From assembly GCA_036403095.1 (NCBI GenBank), contig DASWRQ010000119.1:60154-124153 (forward strand): a DNA stretch of 64,000 nucleotides. The letters are read 5' to 3'. Under the pieces are notes generated by a model. It ran no database searches. It worked only from the letters and a program-made list of their open reading frames with translations, and had not been told where the DNA came from. Origin of the DNA: Kutzneria sp036403095 (GTDB lineage: Bacteria > Actinomycetota > Actinomycetes > Mycobacteriales > Pseudonocardiaceae). Positions 36,301 through 44,248 of the stretch are shown here, in pieces (positions within the stretch are counted from its first letter, which is position 1; every line of letters starts with the position of its first letter). A program made the position numbers and the translations under genes.

Positions 36301-36390
36301 CCCCGCGTCGACACTGACCACCGGCGGCAGTGCCGTGGTCTGGGAAGTGGTGCCCACAGCCCAGGTGCGCAACCTCGTGCCCAGCATCAT
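33358..36390 (-). CDS. T7SS accessory protein with C-terminal ADP-ribosyltransferase-like (probably inactive) domain
   Basis: A 1010-residue protein starting one base after the eccB stop and ending with an ATGA overlap into the AAA+ gene. Residues 1-420 match the partial protein at 1-1092 (PVSVVEPLPSG, LMTVVLG, GWRSFARELRYQP). Residues of about 480-790 are a long Ala/Pro/Glu/Val low-complexity linker. Residues of about 815-930 have ADP-ribosyltransferase-fold hallmarks: SYRGAT (R856), an FLTATIS strand and DQVLFIPGTNF. In active members Glu precedes the VL of the last motif; here it is Q921, so catalysis is doubtful. No transmembrane segment is evident, so this is not a canonical EccE despite its position. 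The role may be structural or in substrate recognition. Confidence 0.8.
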   Translation of the reverse strand: MMLGTRLRTWAVGTTSQTTALPPVVSVDAGHAMLLHLEGHLNQRALAFARMIAKDPDHTVVVVDVPPDGPIELWHAVAALLGRRRGGYRLVLGKHSRDAAVMTGQWMAERLNVPVLVPDGDVVMAPGGALFSSALKGVGWVLFKRGRAPQHDSRRFPIPPWSFPGTEQIWQPGPVSVVEPLPSGVWIRPLESADDQRALLISGLVPRLDLMTVVLGSPKSRPVPMSEIARFCHSVPPESRDRLRFIHYGPVETLRSSVGQALADQLGAPVTFHAGMPSTAGTLHVVSPEGQLGWRSFARELRYQPRAAAAGRILPPQLLSHDSPIDGATELSPGVYWYANDAVVEIVQSGLWLRPPVAPVNADFVRTAPIDPRHAAVVFDTTTRHLSERMQKLAGDLMGTLDPAMRRMFRVLPASVFSSGNHVPTLPAARGMVVESVPGRWTGGSSVQLPADTGVEQMAPQLSLPALPSAAVDAPAEAGQIEATQVVSVDMIEDADVVEGEELDAPTVHVPFTARVAPAEPEVESAAEPVVTETVATEGVPAEPAVVETGAEIVLESAVIGLAGKTAETEPVEDGPFADAPAAQALVAEAPVVETPKAVETEIVAAPAPQVLVARAPVVGTPVAAETAVAEVAAPVIESPAAAAPEPIVTAAVDAPPAAMPSGLRLESSVPDFGIDFAAIAVPAPVAAAPAPAATQTPSPQEILEPQPLPTSTPQPEPVVAAEAPMATAPVTEAQVFATAPAKPTARVAVQPVPAANACAVPPGRALTEERAWLRKTLSSQYDVAASTVGRMLSQVPGLRVGVDADEVLADLVGVRLYLTGDSAGVDEAIRSAAPGPHVPLARVVSSGLKRLPSYRGATQLWAAAGPSELDWYRNRLLVSEWAFLTATISGRPAAAGEVEFRVWSMTARRTQLIDPSVADQVLFIPGTNFKVLDVRAEPTPVVLLRELSTAEIGEDGQVNTGRSMFDDLALSGLDQAAEAWAGSTDKNAARPTASAPPGLLSTTLERTSA

Positions 36391-36391
36391 G

Positions 36392-37732
36392 TCACTGCCC
36401 TCCTCCGCTGTTCGCCGTCAACACGGCCCGGCCCATCACCAGGTCGGGGCCGGACGGCATGGCGTCCAGAACCTCCTTGGGCACGCCGACCGGCGCGTTG
36501 CCCAGCTGCAGCGGGCCGAAGGCCTGCTGCGCCACCCGGAACTTCTCGCCCAGATCGGTGATCAGGTAGTAGGTCCGGTTGTTGGCCTGCGACGGCGCCG
36601 GCTCGGCGACGGCGAGCATGCCCCGCCCGGCCGGCACGTCCATCGTGATCCGCCCGGCGGCCACCGGCAGCGGCTCGATCACCAGCTCCCCCTTGCCCAC
36701 CGCGTCGCCGCGCGAGCGCTGGAGCACACACATCGCCTCGTCGGCGATGTAGTTGTGCGCGGACACCAGGTTCGGCGTGCCCTGCAACAGCGTGTGGTCC
36801 GCGGACTCCGGCAGCGTGGCCAGCTCGGCCGTGCTGATCTGCTTCGGCTGCGGGGCGCCGGGCTGGCCGAGCAGCAGGGCCAGCGCGGTCGGGTTGACCG
36901 GGGCGACACCGTCCCTGCGCACGACGAAGGTCTGCTGCTCGCCGCCCGCGTCGGCCCGCACCAGGTCGCCGACCTTGAGCCCGGCCTGGAAGTTCGTCCC
37001 GGCGTCGGGGATCTTCGGCACGTCCAGGGTCGGGCCCTGGACGAGCTGGTGAATCCACACGGTCGGCACCTTGGTCGGCGGCACGTCGCCGAAGCCGAGC
37101 GCCACCAACGCGGTGTGCGAGCCGATCGGGAAGATGCGGTCCCGCCACACCACGTAGTTGACCAGGTCCGGCCCCTGCACCAGGAAGCGCGAGTTGTCGT
37201 CCAGCCCCTTGGCCGGCGTGTTCGGGTCCAGGTCGATCAGCATGGACGGCTCGGTGGCGCCCGGGGCCGCGCACAGCGACCACTCGGCCGGCAGCATGTC
37301 CTTGGCCTGCGGCACCGAGTCCGGCGCGCCGGGGATGCCGACCGCGCGGCCGTGCGGCACGCCGACCAGCGAGTTGCGGGAGACCGGGGTGAACACGCCG
37401 GTCTGGTTGCTGCCGGCGAAGAACAGCATGGCCGAGGCGGTGTTCAGGGTCGGGAACAGCGCGCCGTCGAGGTAGAGGTACCGGTTGCCGGTCTCCTTCT
37501 CGACGACGATCGCGCCGGCCTTCTTGTAGTCGGTGTTGCCGCCCGGCACGATCAGGCCGTACACCGCGAAGCCGAGGCACAGCAGCACGGCGACCAGCAC
37601 GCCCCACATCAGCCCGAGCGAGGACCGGCGCAGCGGCGGCTCGCCGCGGCCGGCGTCGCCCGTGGTCAGGGCGCTGGCCAGGCGCGAGGTGACGAACTGG
37701 TAGGCCTGCACGTGATCGCGTCGACTCTGCAT
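36392..37732 (-). CDS. eccB: type VII secretion protein EccB
   Basis: 446 residues, close to the usual EccB length (about 480-500). A short cytosolic N-terminus with Q-S-R-R-D-H-V-Q-A-Y-Q-F is characteristic. A single transmembrane helix at about 40-61 follows, then a large extracytoplasmic domain with two cysteines (C153, C343 by rough count) that could form the conserved disulfide. EccB sits on the outer side of the EccBCDE membrane complex. The ATG lies three bases after the eccD stop, so translation is coupled. Confidence 0.96.
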   Translation of the reverse strand: MQSRRDHVQAYQFVTSRLASALTTGDAGRGEPPLRRSSLGLMWGVLVAVLLCLGFAVYGLIVPGGNTDYKKAGAIVVEKETGNRYLYLDGALFPTLNTASAMLFFAGSNQTGVFTPVSRNSLVGVPHGRAVGIPGAPDSVPQAKDMLPAEWSLCAAPGATEPSMLIDLDPNTPAKGLDDNSRFLVQGPDLVNYVVWRDRIFPIGSHTALVALGFGDVPPTKVPTVWIHQLVQGPTLDVPKIPDAGTNFQAGLKVGDLVRADAGGEQQTFVVRRDGVAPVNPTALALLLGQPGAPQPKQISTAELATLPESADHTLLQGTPNLVSAHNYIADEAMCVLQRSRGDAVGKGELVIEPLPVAAGRITMDVPAGRGMLAVAEPAPSQANNRTYYLITDLGEKFRVAQQAFGPLQLGNAPVGVPKEVLDAMPSGPDLVMGRAVLTANSGGGQ

Positions 37733-37735
37733 GCC

Positions 37736-39217
37736 TCAGCCCGCCAACGCCCGGAACCAGTGGTACGCGTCCAGCACGACCAGCAGCAGCGGCACCAGCG
37801 CGATCGCGGTCCACAGCTCGGCGATGTCGCCGACCTGGCCCCAGATCGGCAGCAGCCGGGTCTGCGGCAGCCGCCACGCGCCGATCACCAGCGCCACCAC
37901 GACCAGCAGCACGCCGACGAGCAGGCCGATGCGGCCGGTCGGGGTGAGCGAAAAGGCGTAGGACAGCACCACCGCGGTGATGATCAGCGCGCCGGCCCAC
38001 ACCGTGGAGCCGCGCTGCCACACCGACAGCAGCGACTTGGCCCGCAGCAGCGCGGCCAGCCCGAACACCAGCGGCAGCACCCAGCCGATCCAGCCGTCGA
38101 CCATCCGCACCAGCACCAGGCAGTCCACCACCGACACGACGGACGCGGCGACGATGACCGCGGTCAGGTAGCCGTCGGCGACGGCCGCCTTGGCCGCCAC
38201 CTGGGTGGCCTGTGCCGGGTCGATGTCGATCTGCAGCTCCTCGGTGGTGCGCGGCAGGTTCGGCACCCGCAGCCGGGCCAGCCGGGCCGCGATGCGCGCG
38301 CCGAAGGTGGCGAACAGGAACAGGAAGACCGCGACGATGCTGACCGCGCCGGGCACGTCGGCCGAGGTGCCGGTGAGCAGCACCGAGCCGAGGATGCCGC
38401 AGAGGCCGAGCAGCCCGGCCGTGCCGTAGACGGCGATGCCGTCCCTGGTCGCGGCGGCCAGCGCCGCCGCGACCAGCACCACGCAGATGCCCGACAGCAG
38501 AACCCCGGACGGCTGTGGGGCAAGGACATCGGCCACGTCCTGCTGGCCGGTCAGGCCGGCGGCCGCGGCGAACACGCAGGCGGCGACGCCACCAACCGAC
38601 GAAAGCGCGCGGTCCTCGGTGACCTCGTGGATGGCCACCGCGCCGCCGCCGAGGGCCAGCGTGATCACGCCGCAGTAGATGGCCAGCAGTCCGCCGGCGC
38701 CGCCGGCGAACAGGGTGGCGACGCCCAGCACCACCACGGTCAGCGTGGCCAGGCCGAGGAAGATCCGCCGGGTCGACTCGGGCCGCCAGCGGTCCGGCCG
38801 GGCGGCGATGGCCTCGCCGACGCCGTCGGCCAGGTCGTCGTAGGTCAGCTCGGGCATCGGGGCCTCGGCCGCGCGCAGGTAGAGCACGTCGCCGTCGTGC
38901 AGGTCGGCCTGCTCCGGCGTGGCGTCCACGTCCAGCGGGGGCTCGCCCAGCCGCTGCAACACCCAGTCCTTGCCCTCGTCCTGGCCGCGGTTGACGTGGC
39001 GGGCCAGCACCGGCAGCAGCAGCCCGAACGTGGCCGCGGCGGGAATGGCCAGGTCGGCCCGGCCGTCCGGGCCGTGCACGGTGATCCGGCACAGGTCCGC
39101 GGCGCCGGCGCCGCCGGCCAGCGCCACCTGCTCGGGGGCTTCCTGGACGGCCACCGTGGTCCCGTGCGGCGTGGCCGGGAACGACGCGTCCGCGCCGATC
39201 GCGTCCGTGGGCCTCAT
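37736..39217 (-). CDS. eccD: type VII secretion integral membrane protein EccD
   Basis: 493 residues. An N-terminal ubiquitin-like (YukD) domain covers about 42-118 (CRITVHGPDGRADLAIP, then a DGDVLYL end), followed by about 11 transmembrane helices from 150 to the C-terminus, as in EccD. AGGAG is eight bases before the ATG and the start overlaps the stop of the small ORF at 39214-39294 as ATGA. EccD forms the membrane pore vestibule of the ESX complex together with EccB, EccC and EccE. Confidence 0.96.
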   Translation of the reverse strand: MRPTDAIGADASFPATPHGTTVAVQEAPEQVALAGGAGAADLCRITVHGPDGRADLAIPAAATFGLLLPVLARHVNRGQDEGKDWVLQRLGEPPLDVDATPEQADLHDGDVLYLRAAEAPMPELTYDDLADGVGEAIAARPDRWRPESTRRIFLGLATLTVVVLGVATLFAGGAGGLLAIYCGVITLALGGGAVAIHEVTEDRALSSVGGVAACVFAAAAGLTGQQDVADVLAPQPSGVLLSGICVVLVAAALAAATRDGIAVYGTAGLLGLCGILGSVLLTGTSADVPGAVSIVAVFLFLFATFGARIAARLARLRVPNLPRTTEELQIDIDPAQATQVAAKAAVADGYLTAVIVAASVVSVVDCLVLVRMVDGWIGWVLPLVFGLAALLRAKSLLSVWQRGSTVWAGALIITAVVLSYAFSLTPTGRIGLLVGVLLVVVALVIGAWRLPQTRLLPIWGQVGDIAELWTAIALVPLLLVVLDAYHWFRALAG

Positions 39218-39294
39218 TCTTCTGCTCCTGTCGCGGATCCGTGCCGGGAGTGAGACATGCTCGGGTTCTGCTCGTGACGCAAGTTGACGGTCAT
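39214..39294 (-). CDS. 26-codon ORF tiled between eccC and eccD
   Basis: The frame opens with ATG sharing the last base of the eccC stop (TGATG) and closes with TGA inside the eccD start (ATGA). It encodes MTVNLRHEQNPSMSHSRHG and seven further residues (hydrophilic, His/Ser-rich, no recognisable family). The exact fit on both sides suggests a translational coupling cistron that carries ribosomes from eccC to eccD, or a real micropeptide. It also contains the eccD ribosome binding site. Coincidence is possible. Confidence 0.45.
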   Translation of the reverse strand: MTVNLRHEQNPSMSHSRHGSATGAEE

Positions 39295-42200
39295 CACACC
39301 GACCCGCTCTGGAACAGCCGGATGGACCGGCGGGTGACCAGCTGGGCCCGGCCCGGCGGCAGCGTGCGCGGCTTGGCCTCGCCGAGGAACTTGCCCTCTT
39401 CCTTGGGATAGCTCAGCAGCACGCCCGGGTTGCCCAGCTCCCACATGCGGCGCAGCAGCGGGTCCATCATCGCCCGCATCGCGCCCGAGGTGCTGCGCAC
39501 GATCACCACGTGCATGCCGATGGTGGCGCCGTGGGCCAGCAGCGGGATCAGCGGCTGCGTCGGCGAGGCCATGCTGCCGCCGCTGACCAGCAGGTCGTAG
39601 TCGTCGACGAGGATGAACAGCTTCGGCCCCGAGTACCAGTCCCGCTTGGCCAGCTGCTCCGGGGTGATGTCCTTGCCGGGCATCCGCTTGGTCATCGAGA
39701 CGCCGGCGTTGGCGATCAGGTCGGTCAGCGCGTCGGCGTCGACGGCGTAGCCGATCCGGTACGGCTCCGGCACGTCGTCGTGCAGCTGCCGGCGGGTGTC
39801 GCCGAGCAGGATGCGCGCCTCCTGCGGGCTGTAGCGGCTGACCACGTTGCGGATGATCACCTTGAGCATGTTGGTCTTGCCGGTCTCGGTGTCGCCGAAC
39901 ACAGACAGGTGCGGCGTCTGCTCCAGGTCGTGCCAGACCGGCGCGAGGCGCTGCTCGTCGATGCCGAGGCAGATCCGGCTGCCCTCGGCCGCCGGCAGAT
40001 CGCCCATCGGCAGCCGGGTCGGCAGCATCCGGACCTCGGGCGCCCGCTGCCCGGTCCAGAACGTCGAGATCTCCTCACATGCCGCCTTGGTCGCGGTGGT
40101 CAGGTCGTCGGTGGCCGACGAGCTGTCGATGCGGGGCAGGCCGGCCAGGAAGTGGAACTTGGTGTGGGTCAGGCCGCGGCCGGGCTGCTCGGGCACCCGG
40201 GCCGCCACGCGGGCGCCCAGCTCGGACTCGACCGGGTCGCCCAGCCGCAGCTCCAGCTTGGTGCCCAACGGGTCCCTGGTCGCCGGGCGGATCTCCGACC
40301 AGCGGTTGGAGGCGATCACCACGTGCACGCCGAAGGCCAGGCCGCGGGAGGCCAGCTCGTTGACCCGCGGCTCCAGGTCGGGAAAGTCCGAGCGCAGCGT
40401 GCTCCAGCCGTCGACGATGAGGAACACGTCGCCGTTGGGGTCCTGGATGCGACCGGTGGTGCGGCCCTGTCGGTAGGCGACCATGGAGTCGATGCCGGCC
40501 TGGGCGAACACCTGCTCGCGGCGCTCCAGCACCTGCGAGATCTCCTCGATGGTCCGCAGCACCCGGTCGCGCTCGAGGCGGGTGGCCACCGAGCCGACGT
40601 GCGGCAGGCCGGCCGTGGAGACCAGGCCGCCGCCGGCCAGGTCGAGGCAGTAGAACTGGACCTCGTCGGGCGTGTGGGTCAGCGCCAGCGACAGGATCAG
40701 CGTGCGCAGCAGCGTCGACTTGCCCGACTGCGGCGCGCCGACCAGGCCGACGTGGCCGTTGGCGCCGGACAGGTCGGCCACCAGCAGCTCGCGGATCTGC
40801 TCGTATGGGCGGTCGACGATGCCCAGCGGCACGCGCAGCGAGCGGGTGGCCGGGTGGTCCAGCGCGGTCATGCCGCGGACCGGGTCGGGCACGATGCCGG
40901 GCAGCAGCTCGTCCAGGCTGGGCGAGGAGGCCAGCGGCGGCAGCCACACCTGGCGGGCCGGCGGGCCCTGGTCGACCAGGCGGTCGATGAGGACCTCCAT
41001 CAGGCTGTCCTCGTTGTCGCCTGCCGACTCCAGGCGCTCCTGTGTGACCTGCTCCGGCTCGTCATCCTCGGGACGGCGGATGCGGCCGGGCAGCAGCGCG
41101 AACGGGGCGACCTCGCCGACGGCCCGGCTCTGTGCGGCGGCGGACTCGCCGGGGCCGTCCGGGCACGGCCCGGAGACGTAGGCGGCCTTGAACCGCACCA
41201 GGTTGGTCGTGTCGATCTTGAGGAAGCCGTGGCCGGGAGCCGAGGGCAGCTCGTACGCGCTGGGCACGCCGATCACGCTGCGGGACTCCATGGCCGAGAA
41301 GGTGCGCAGCGCGATCCGGTACGAGAGGTGGCCCTCGACCCGGTGGATCCGGCCCTCGTCCAGGCGCTGCGAGGCCAGCAGCAGATGCACGCCCAGCGAC
41401 CGGCCCAGCCGGCCGATCTGCACGAACAGGTCCATGAACTCCGGCTTGGACGACAGCAGCTCGGAGAACTCGTCCACCACCACAAAAAGCACCGGGAACG
41501 GGGCCAGCTGCGCGCCGCCGGCCCGGGCCTTCTCGTAGTCGTAGAGCGAGGAGTAGCCGTGCTGGCGCAGGAACTCCTGGCGACGGTTCATCTCGCCGCT
41601 GATCGAGTCCTGCATGCGGTCGACCAGGGGCAGCTCGTCCTGCAGGTTGGTGATCACCGCGCTGGTGTGCGGCAGCTTGTCCATGCCCATGAACGTGGCG
41701 CCGCCCTTGAAGTCGACCAGCACCATGTTCAGCACCTCGGACGAGTGCGTCGAGGCCAGGCCGATCACCAGCGTGCGCAGGAACTCCGACTTGCCCGAGC
41801 CGGTGGCGCCGATGAGCACGCCGTGCGGGCCCATGCCGCCCTGCGCCGACTCCTTGATGTCCAGCTCGACGACCTCGCCGCTCTCGGTGACGCCGACCGG
41901 CACCGTGAGCCGCGCCTTCTGGTTGCGGCGGGGCCGCCACTGGTTCTGCACGTCGAAGCTGCGGGCGTCGCGGATGCCCAGCAGCGCGGTCAGGTCGAAG
42001 TTGCTCTCCAACGGCTGCTCGATCAGGTCGACGGTGCCGCTGGTGCGCATCGGGGCGAGCTGGCGGGCCACGTTCTCCGCGGCGGTGACGCTGACCGCGT
42101 CGACCACGGCCTTGCCGGTGTTCTCGCCGGCCGGGAACTCCACCTCCGCGCCGGACACGGTCAGCCGCAGCACGTCCGGGCCGCCGTGCATGCCGCCGGT

Positions 42201-43232
42201 GACGTCCAGCAGCACCACGTTGCGCAGGCCGGTGTCCAGCAGTCGGGAGTGCTCGGGGATCTGCACCCGGTGCGCCACCACGACGTGGAACGGCTCGTTC
42301 GGGCCGGGCGGCACGGTGCGGTCGAAGTCGGGGCGGTCGGTGACGGCCGCGCCGAGCAGGTCCATCAGCGTGTCGTGGTCGTCGGAGACCAGGCGCAGCG
42401 GGCCGGCGCCGTCGCGCATGGTGGCGTGCGTGACGTGCGGCAGCCACTTGCACCAGTCCCACTCGGCGCTGCCCGGCTCGTCGGTCAGGATGGCGATCTT
42501 CAGGTCGTCCGGCGAGTGCAGCACGGCCAGCTGCAACAGCATGGCGCGGACCAGCGCCAGCACCGGGCCGGCCTCGCCGGCGAACTCGACGCTGGTGAAG
42601 CTGCGCAGGCCGACCGCGATGGGCAGGTCGCCGACCGTGCGGAAGGCGCGGATGAAGCGGCGCAGCGCGATCGCCGTCAGCGGTTCGAGGTCCTCGATCG
42701 GGCGAGTGCGCGGCGGGATGAACTCCAACGCGGCCCGCTGCGCGCCCAGGCCGATGCGGACCCGGCCGAAGTCCTCGTGGCTGGCCCGGCGCTCCCACAG
42801 CCGCGGACCCGAGACCAGCGACCAAAGCGAGGAAGGCTCGGGATTGTCCCAGCGGGAGGCGGCGCGCTGCTCGTCGGCCGCGGCGCGGGCCTGGCCGCGC
42901 AGCTGCGCCAGGTAGCGCAGGTAGTCGCGGCGCTCGGCGCGCATCTTGCGCTTGCGCTCCATGCCCTGGCGCCCGATCTGGGTGACGCTCATGGACACCA
43001 TGGAGACGCCCATCATGCCGGACATCATGTAGACGGTCGGGGAGCTGCCGGCGATGGAGAACATCATGACCATCGCGGCGCTGCCCAGGCCCATCGGCAG
43101 GTAGACCATGGCGGAGCTGAAGTCGAGACCGGCGGGCTCGCCGAGCACGGGGGGCTCGGCGAGCTCCACCTCTCCGGTCGGCAGGGCCGGGCCGGCGACG
43201 CGCTGCGATCGTTTGACGATCACGATGCTCAT
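39294..43232 (-). CDS. eccC: type VII secretion protein EccC (EccCa-EccCb fusion)
   Basis: A 1312-residue FtsK/SpoIIIE-family motor, the size of single-chain EccC. Two membrane helices lie at about 38-85, then three ATPase domains. P-loops are GATGSGKS (K481), GAPQSGKS (K838) and GDTETGKT (K1119). Walker B of the first domain is VVVDEF (D587-E588), while the later domains have VDGW and VDDYD, as expected for the less active modules. It powers recognition and export of WXG100 and PPE-type substrates. The ATG is preceded by GGAG nine bases upstream. It is the first gene of the operon, with a 1 kb intergenic region upstream. Confidence 0.97.
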   Translation of the reverse strand: MSIVIVKRSQRVAGPALPTGEVELAEPPVLGEPAGLDFSSAMVYLPMGLGSAAMVMMFSIAGSSPTVYMMSGMMGVSMVSMSVTQIGRQGMERKRKMRAERRDYLRYLAQLRGQARAAADEQRAASRWDNPEPSSLWSLVSGPRLWERRASHEDFGRVRIGLGAQRAALEFIPPRTRPIEDLEPLTAIALRRFIRAFRTVGDLPIAVGLRSFTSVEFAGEAGPVLALVRAMLLQLAVLHSPDDLKIAILTDEPGSAEWDWCKWLPHVTHATMRDGAGPLRLVSDDHDTLMDLLGAAVTDRPDFDRTVPPGPNEPFHVVVAHRVQIPEHSRLLDTGLRNVVLLDVTGGMHGGPDVLRLTVSGAEVEFPAGENTGKAVVDAVSVTAAENVARQLAPMRTSGTVDLIEQPLESNFDLTALLGIRDARSFDVQNQWRPRRNQKARLTVPVGVTESGEVVELDIKESAQGGMGPHGVLIGATGSGKSEFLRTLVIGLASTHSSEVLNMVLVDFKGGATFMGMDKLPHTSAVITNLQDELPLVDRMQDSISGEMNRRQEFLRQHGYSSLYDYEKARAGGAQLAPFPVLFVVVDEFSELLSSKPEFMDLFVQIGRLGRSLGVHLLLASQRLDEGRIHRVEGHLSYRIALRTFSAMESRSVIGVPSAYELPSAPGHGFLKIDTTNLVRFKAAYVSGPCPDGPGESAAAQSRAVGEVAPFALLPGRIRRPEDDEPEQVTQERLESAGDNEDSLMEVLIDRLVDQGPPARQVWLPPLASSPSLDELLPGIVPDPVRGMTALDHPATRSLRVPLGIVDRPYEQIRELLVADLSGANGHVGLVGAPQSGKSTLLRTLILSLALTHTPDEVQFYCLDLAGGGLVSTAGLPHVGSVATRLERDRVLRTIEEISQVLERREQVFAQAGIDSMVAYRQGRTTGRIQDPNGDVFLIVDGWSTLRSDFPDLEPRVNELASRGLAFGVHVVIASNRWSEIRPATRDPLGTKLELRLGDPVESELGARVAARVPEQPGRGLTHTKFHFLAGLPRIDSSSATDDLTTATKAACEEISTFWTGQRAPEVRMLPTRLPMGDLPAAEGSRICLGIDEQRLAPVWHDLEQTPHLSVFGDTETGKTNMLKVIIRNVVSRYSPQEARILLGDTRRQLHDDVPEPYRIGYAVDADALTDLIANAGVSMTKRMPGKDITPEQLAKRDWYSGPKLFILVDDYDLLVSGGSMASPTQPLIPLLAHGATIGMHVVIVRSTSGAMRAMMDPLLRRMWELGNPGVLLSYPKEEGKFLGEAKPRTLPPGRAQLVTRRSIRLFQSGSV

Positions 43233-43286
43233 CTGTCTGACTCCAGGGCTCGCGGCGGCACGCTCATCGAAGGCTATGTGAGGCGA

Positions 43287-43315
43287 TGAGTAGCTGTTGT
43301 ACTACAGGGCATCAA
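43287..43315 (-). promoter_or_regulatory. candidate sigma-70-type promoter for eccC
   Basis: On the minus strand TTGATG is separated by 17 bases from TACTCA, about 55 bases before the eccC ATG. The spacing is ideal but the -10 is weak. Flanking GATGAGT direct repeats (43286-43292 and 43324-43330) could be operator half-sites. Purely a pattern match. Confidence 0.25.
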
Positions 43316-43810
43316 TGGCAAGTGATGAGTGCCCTAAGGTCCCTCACCACACTTGCCCAGGGGTTGATCCACCCGCCCAAGTTCCCAGGTCGGGGCGCAT
43401 GGACCGACGGACATGAGAAAACTACAGGAACGTTCTACGACGTTTGCATCAGGCAACCCGGAACTACATCGCAACAATGTCGTACCGTTTGTCTTACGTC
43501 GAGTCTGCGTTGGCGTTACCCGGCACACGCTTCACACGGACGGGCGACAAAACCGGTTCGGGCCTGTGACCCGCTTCATACCCGGCCGGATGGCGGGCAT
43601 GAGCGCTGGTCACCGGCGCGTGGTAACCGACGTGCTGTCACGGCCGGCCTCCTCGACTGCCCGATCAGGTCCATAGTGGACGGAGGCCGTGCCCGGCGCC
43701 AGTCCCCGCACGCCCACGCGAAGGTCCTATGGGACCCGGCCCCCGCCGCGCGACGGCACCTGACCGAACCTGCCCCTGAGCACGAGCGACGCTGCACGAT
43801 CATCCATCCG

Positions 43811-43840
43811 TCGGTGGGAGCGCTCTCTGCTGCCCACCGA
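43811..43840. repeat. inverted repeat, 8-bp perfect arms
   Basis: TCGGTGGG at 43811-43818 pairs with CCCACCGA at 43833-43840. Three further pairs (AGC/GCT) can form inside after one bulged base. It lies in the intergenic region about 580 bp from eccC and 410 bp from the methyltransferase. It could be a regulator site or an RNA hairpin. Confidence 0.5.
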
Positions 43841-44057
43841 TCCACCTCCCATCCATCATCAGCCTGCCCTGACCAGATCCACAGCGAATCAATGTCGTCT
43901 CTACGCCTTCTCCATAGATCCGGCCGGAGCCAACGGATCCCGAGGTGGATGGCCTTTTTTTGATCTCGTCACGACTGCTTGACCCGACGTTCGCAGGGTG
44001 TCGGAAGTGATCCGGGCCACCCGTCCACATCTCCGTCTCCGGATCGACCGGGACTCT

Positions 44058-44107
44058 CGGCGGGTGTCGGCCGACCGTGGGCCACCCCGGTCGGTCGACA
44101 CCCGCCG
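44058..44107. repeat. long inverted repeat, 20-bp arms, upstream of methyltransferase gene
   Basis: The left arm 44058-44077 pairs with the right arm 44088-44107: 12 perfect pairs (CGGCGGGTGTCG with CGACACCCGCCG), one G-T mismatch that would be a wobble pair in RNA, then seven more pairs (CCGACCG with CGGTCGG), leaving a 10-base loop. This is the strongest non-terminator hairpin in the window. It sits about 140 bp before the methyltransferase ATG with no T-run. It may be a strong RNA hairpin, a cruciform, or a dyad operator. Confidence 0.8.
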
Positions 44108-44248
44108 ACCCGCCGTAGAGTCGCCGGTTGTCTTGCGCCGCCCGGAGTTGTCGAACGCCCCGAAATCACCGGAAGGGGTGACACCGGTCCGCGCGCCGGC
44201 GCACAGCTCTGCCCGTTCGGGAGGCGCCCCGGCCACTACCGTCGTCGT

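Larger units (their letters stand above)
43233..44248. other. divergent intergenic region upstream of the T7SS operon
   Basis: About 1 kb lies between eccC (minus) and the methyltransferase gene (plus). It is visibly AT-richer than the neighbouring genes, especially 43260-43960. No ORF here has actinomycete codon bias; a nominal plus-strand frame at 43286-43963 is rejected. It holds a candidate eccC promoter, GATGAGT direct repeats near 43286 and 43325, a potential hairpin at 43351-43382 (ACTTG...CAAGT), the inverted repeats at 43811-43840 and 44058-44107, and a TTTTTTT run at about 43949 after a small GATCCG/CGGATC hairpin. Confidence 0.8.

Noticed and set aside
36390..36390. Calling the 1010-residue protein a canonical EccE
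   Set aside because: It has the expected gene position but lacks the two N-terminal transmembrane helices of EccE and has unrelated domains.
25587..43289. Long plus-strand ORFs opposite the T7SS operon (for example 30332-33829, 36266-39253, 39510-43289)
   Set aside because: Mirror frames of well-supported eccC, eccD, eccB and neighbouring genes; compositionally skewed and without recognisable domains.
43286..43963. 225-codon plus-strand frame in the intergenic region
   Set aside because: Low GC at third positions, mixed Cys/His/Arg content and no homology-like pattern; treated as non-coding.
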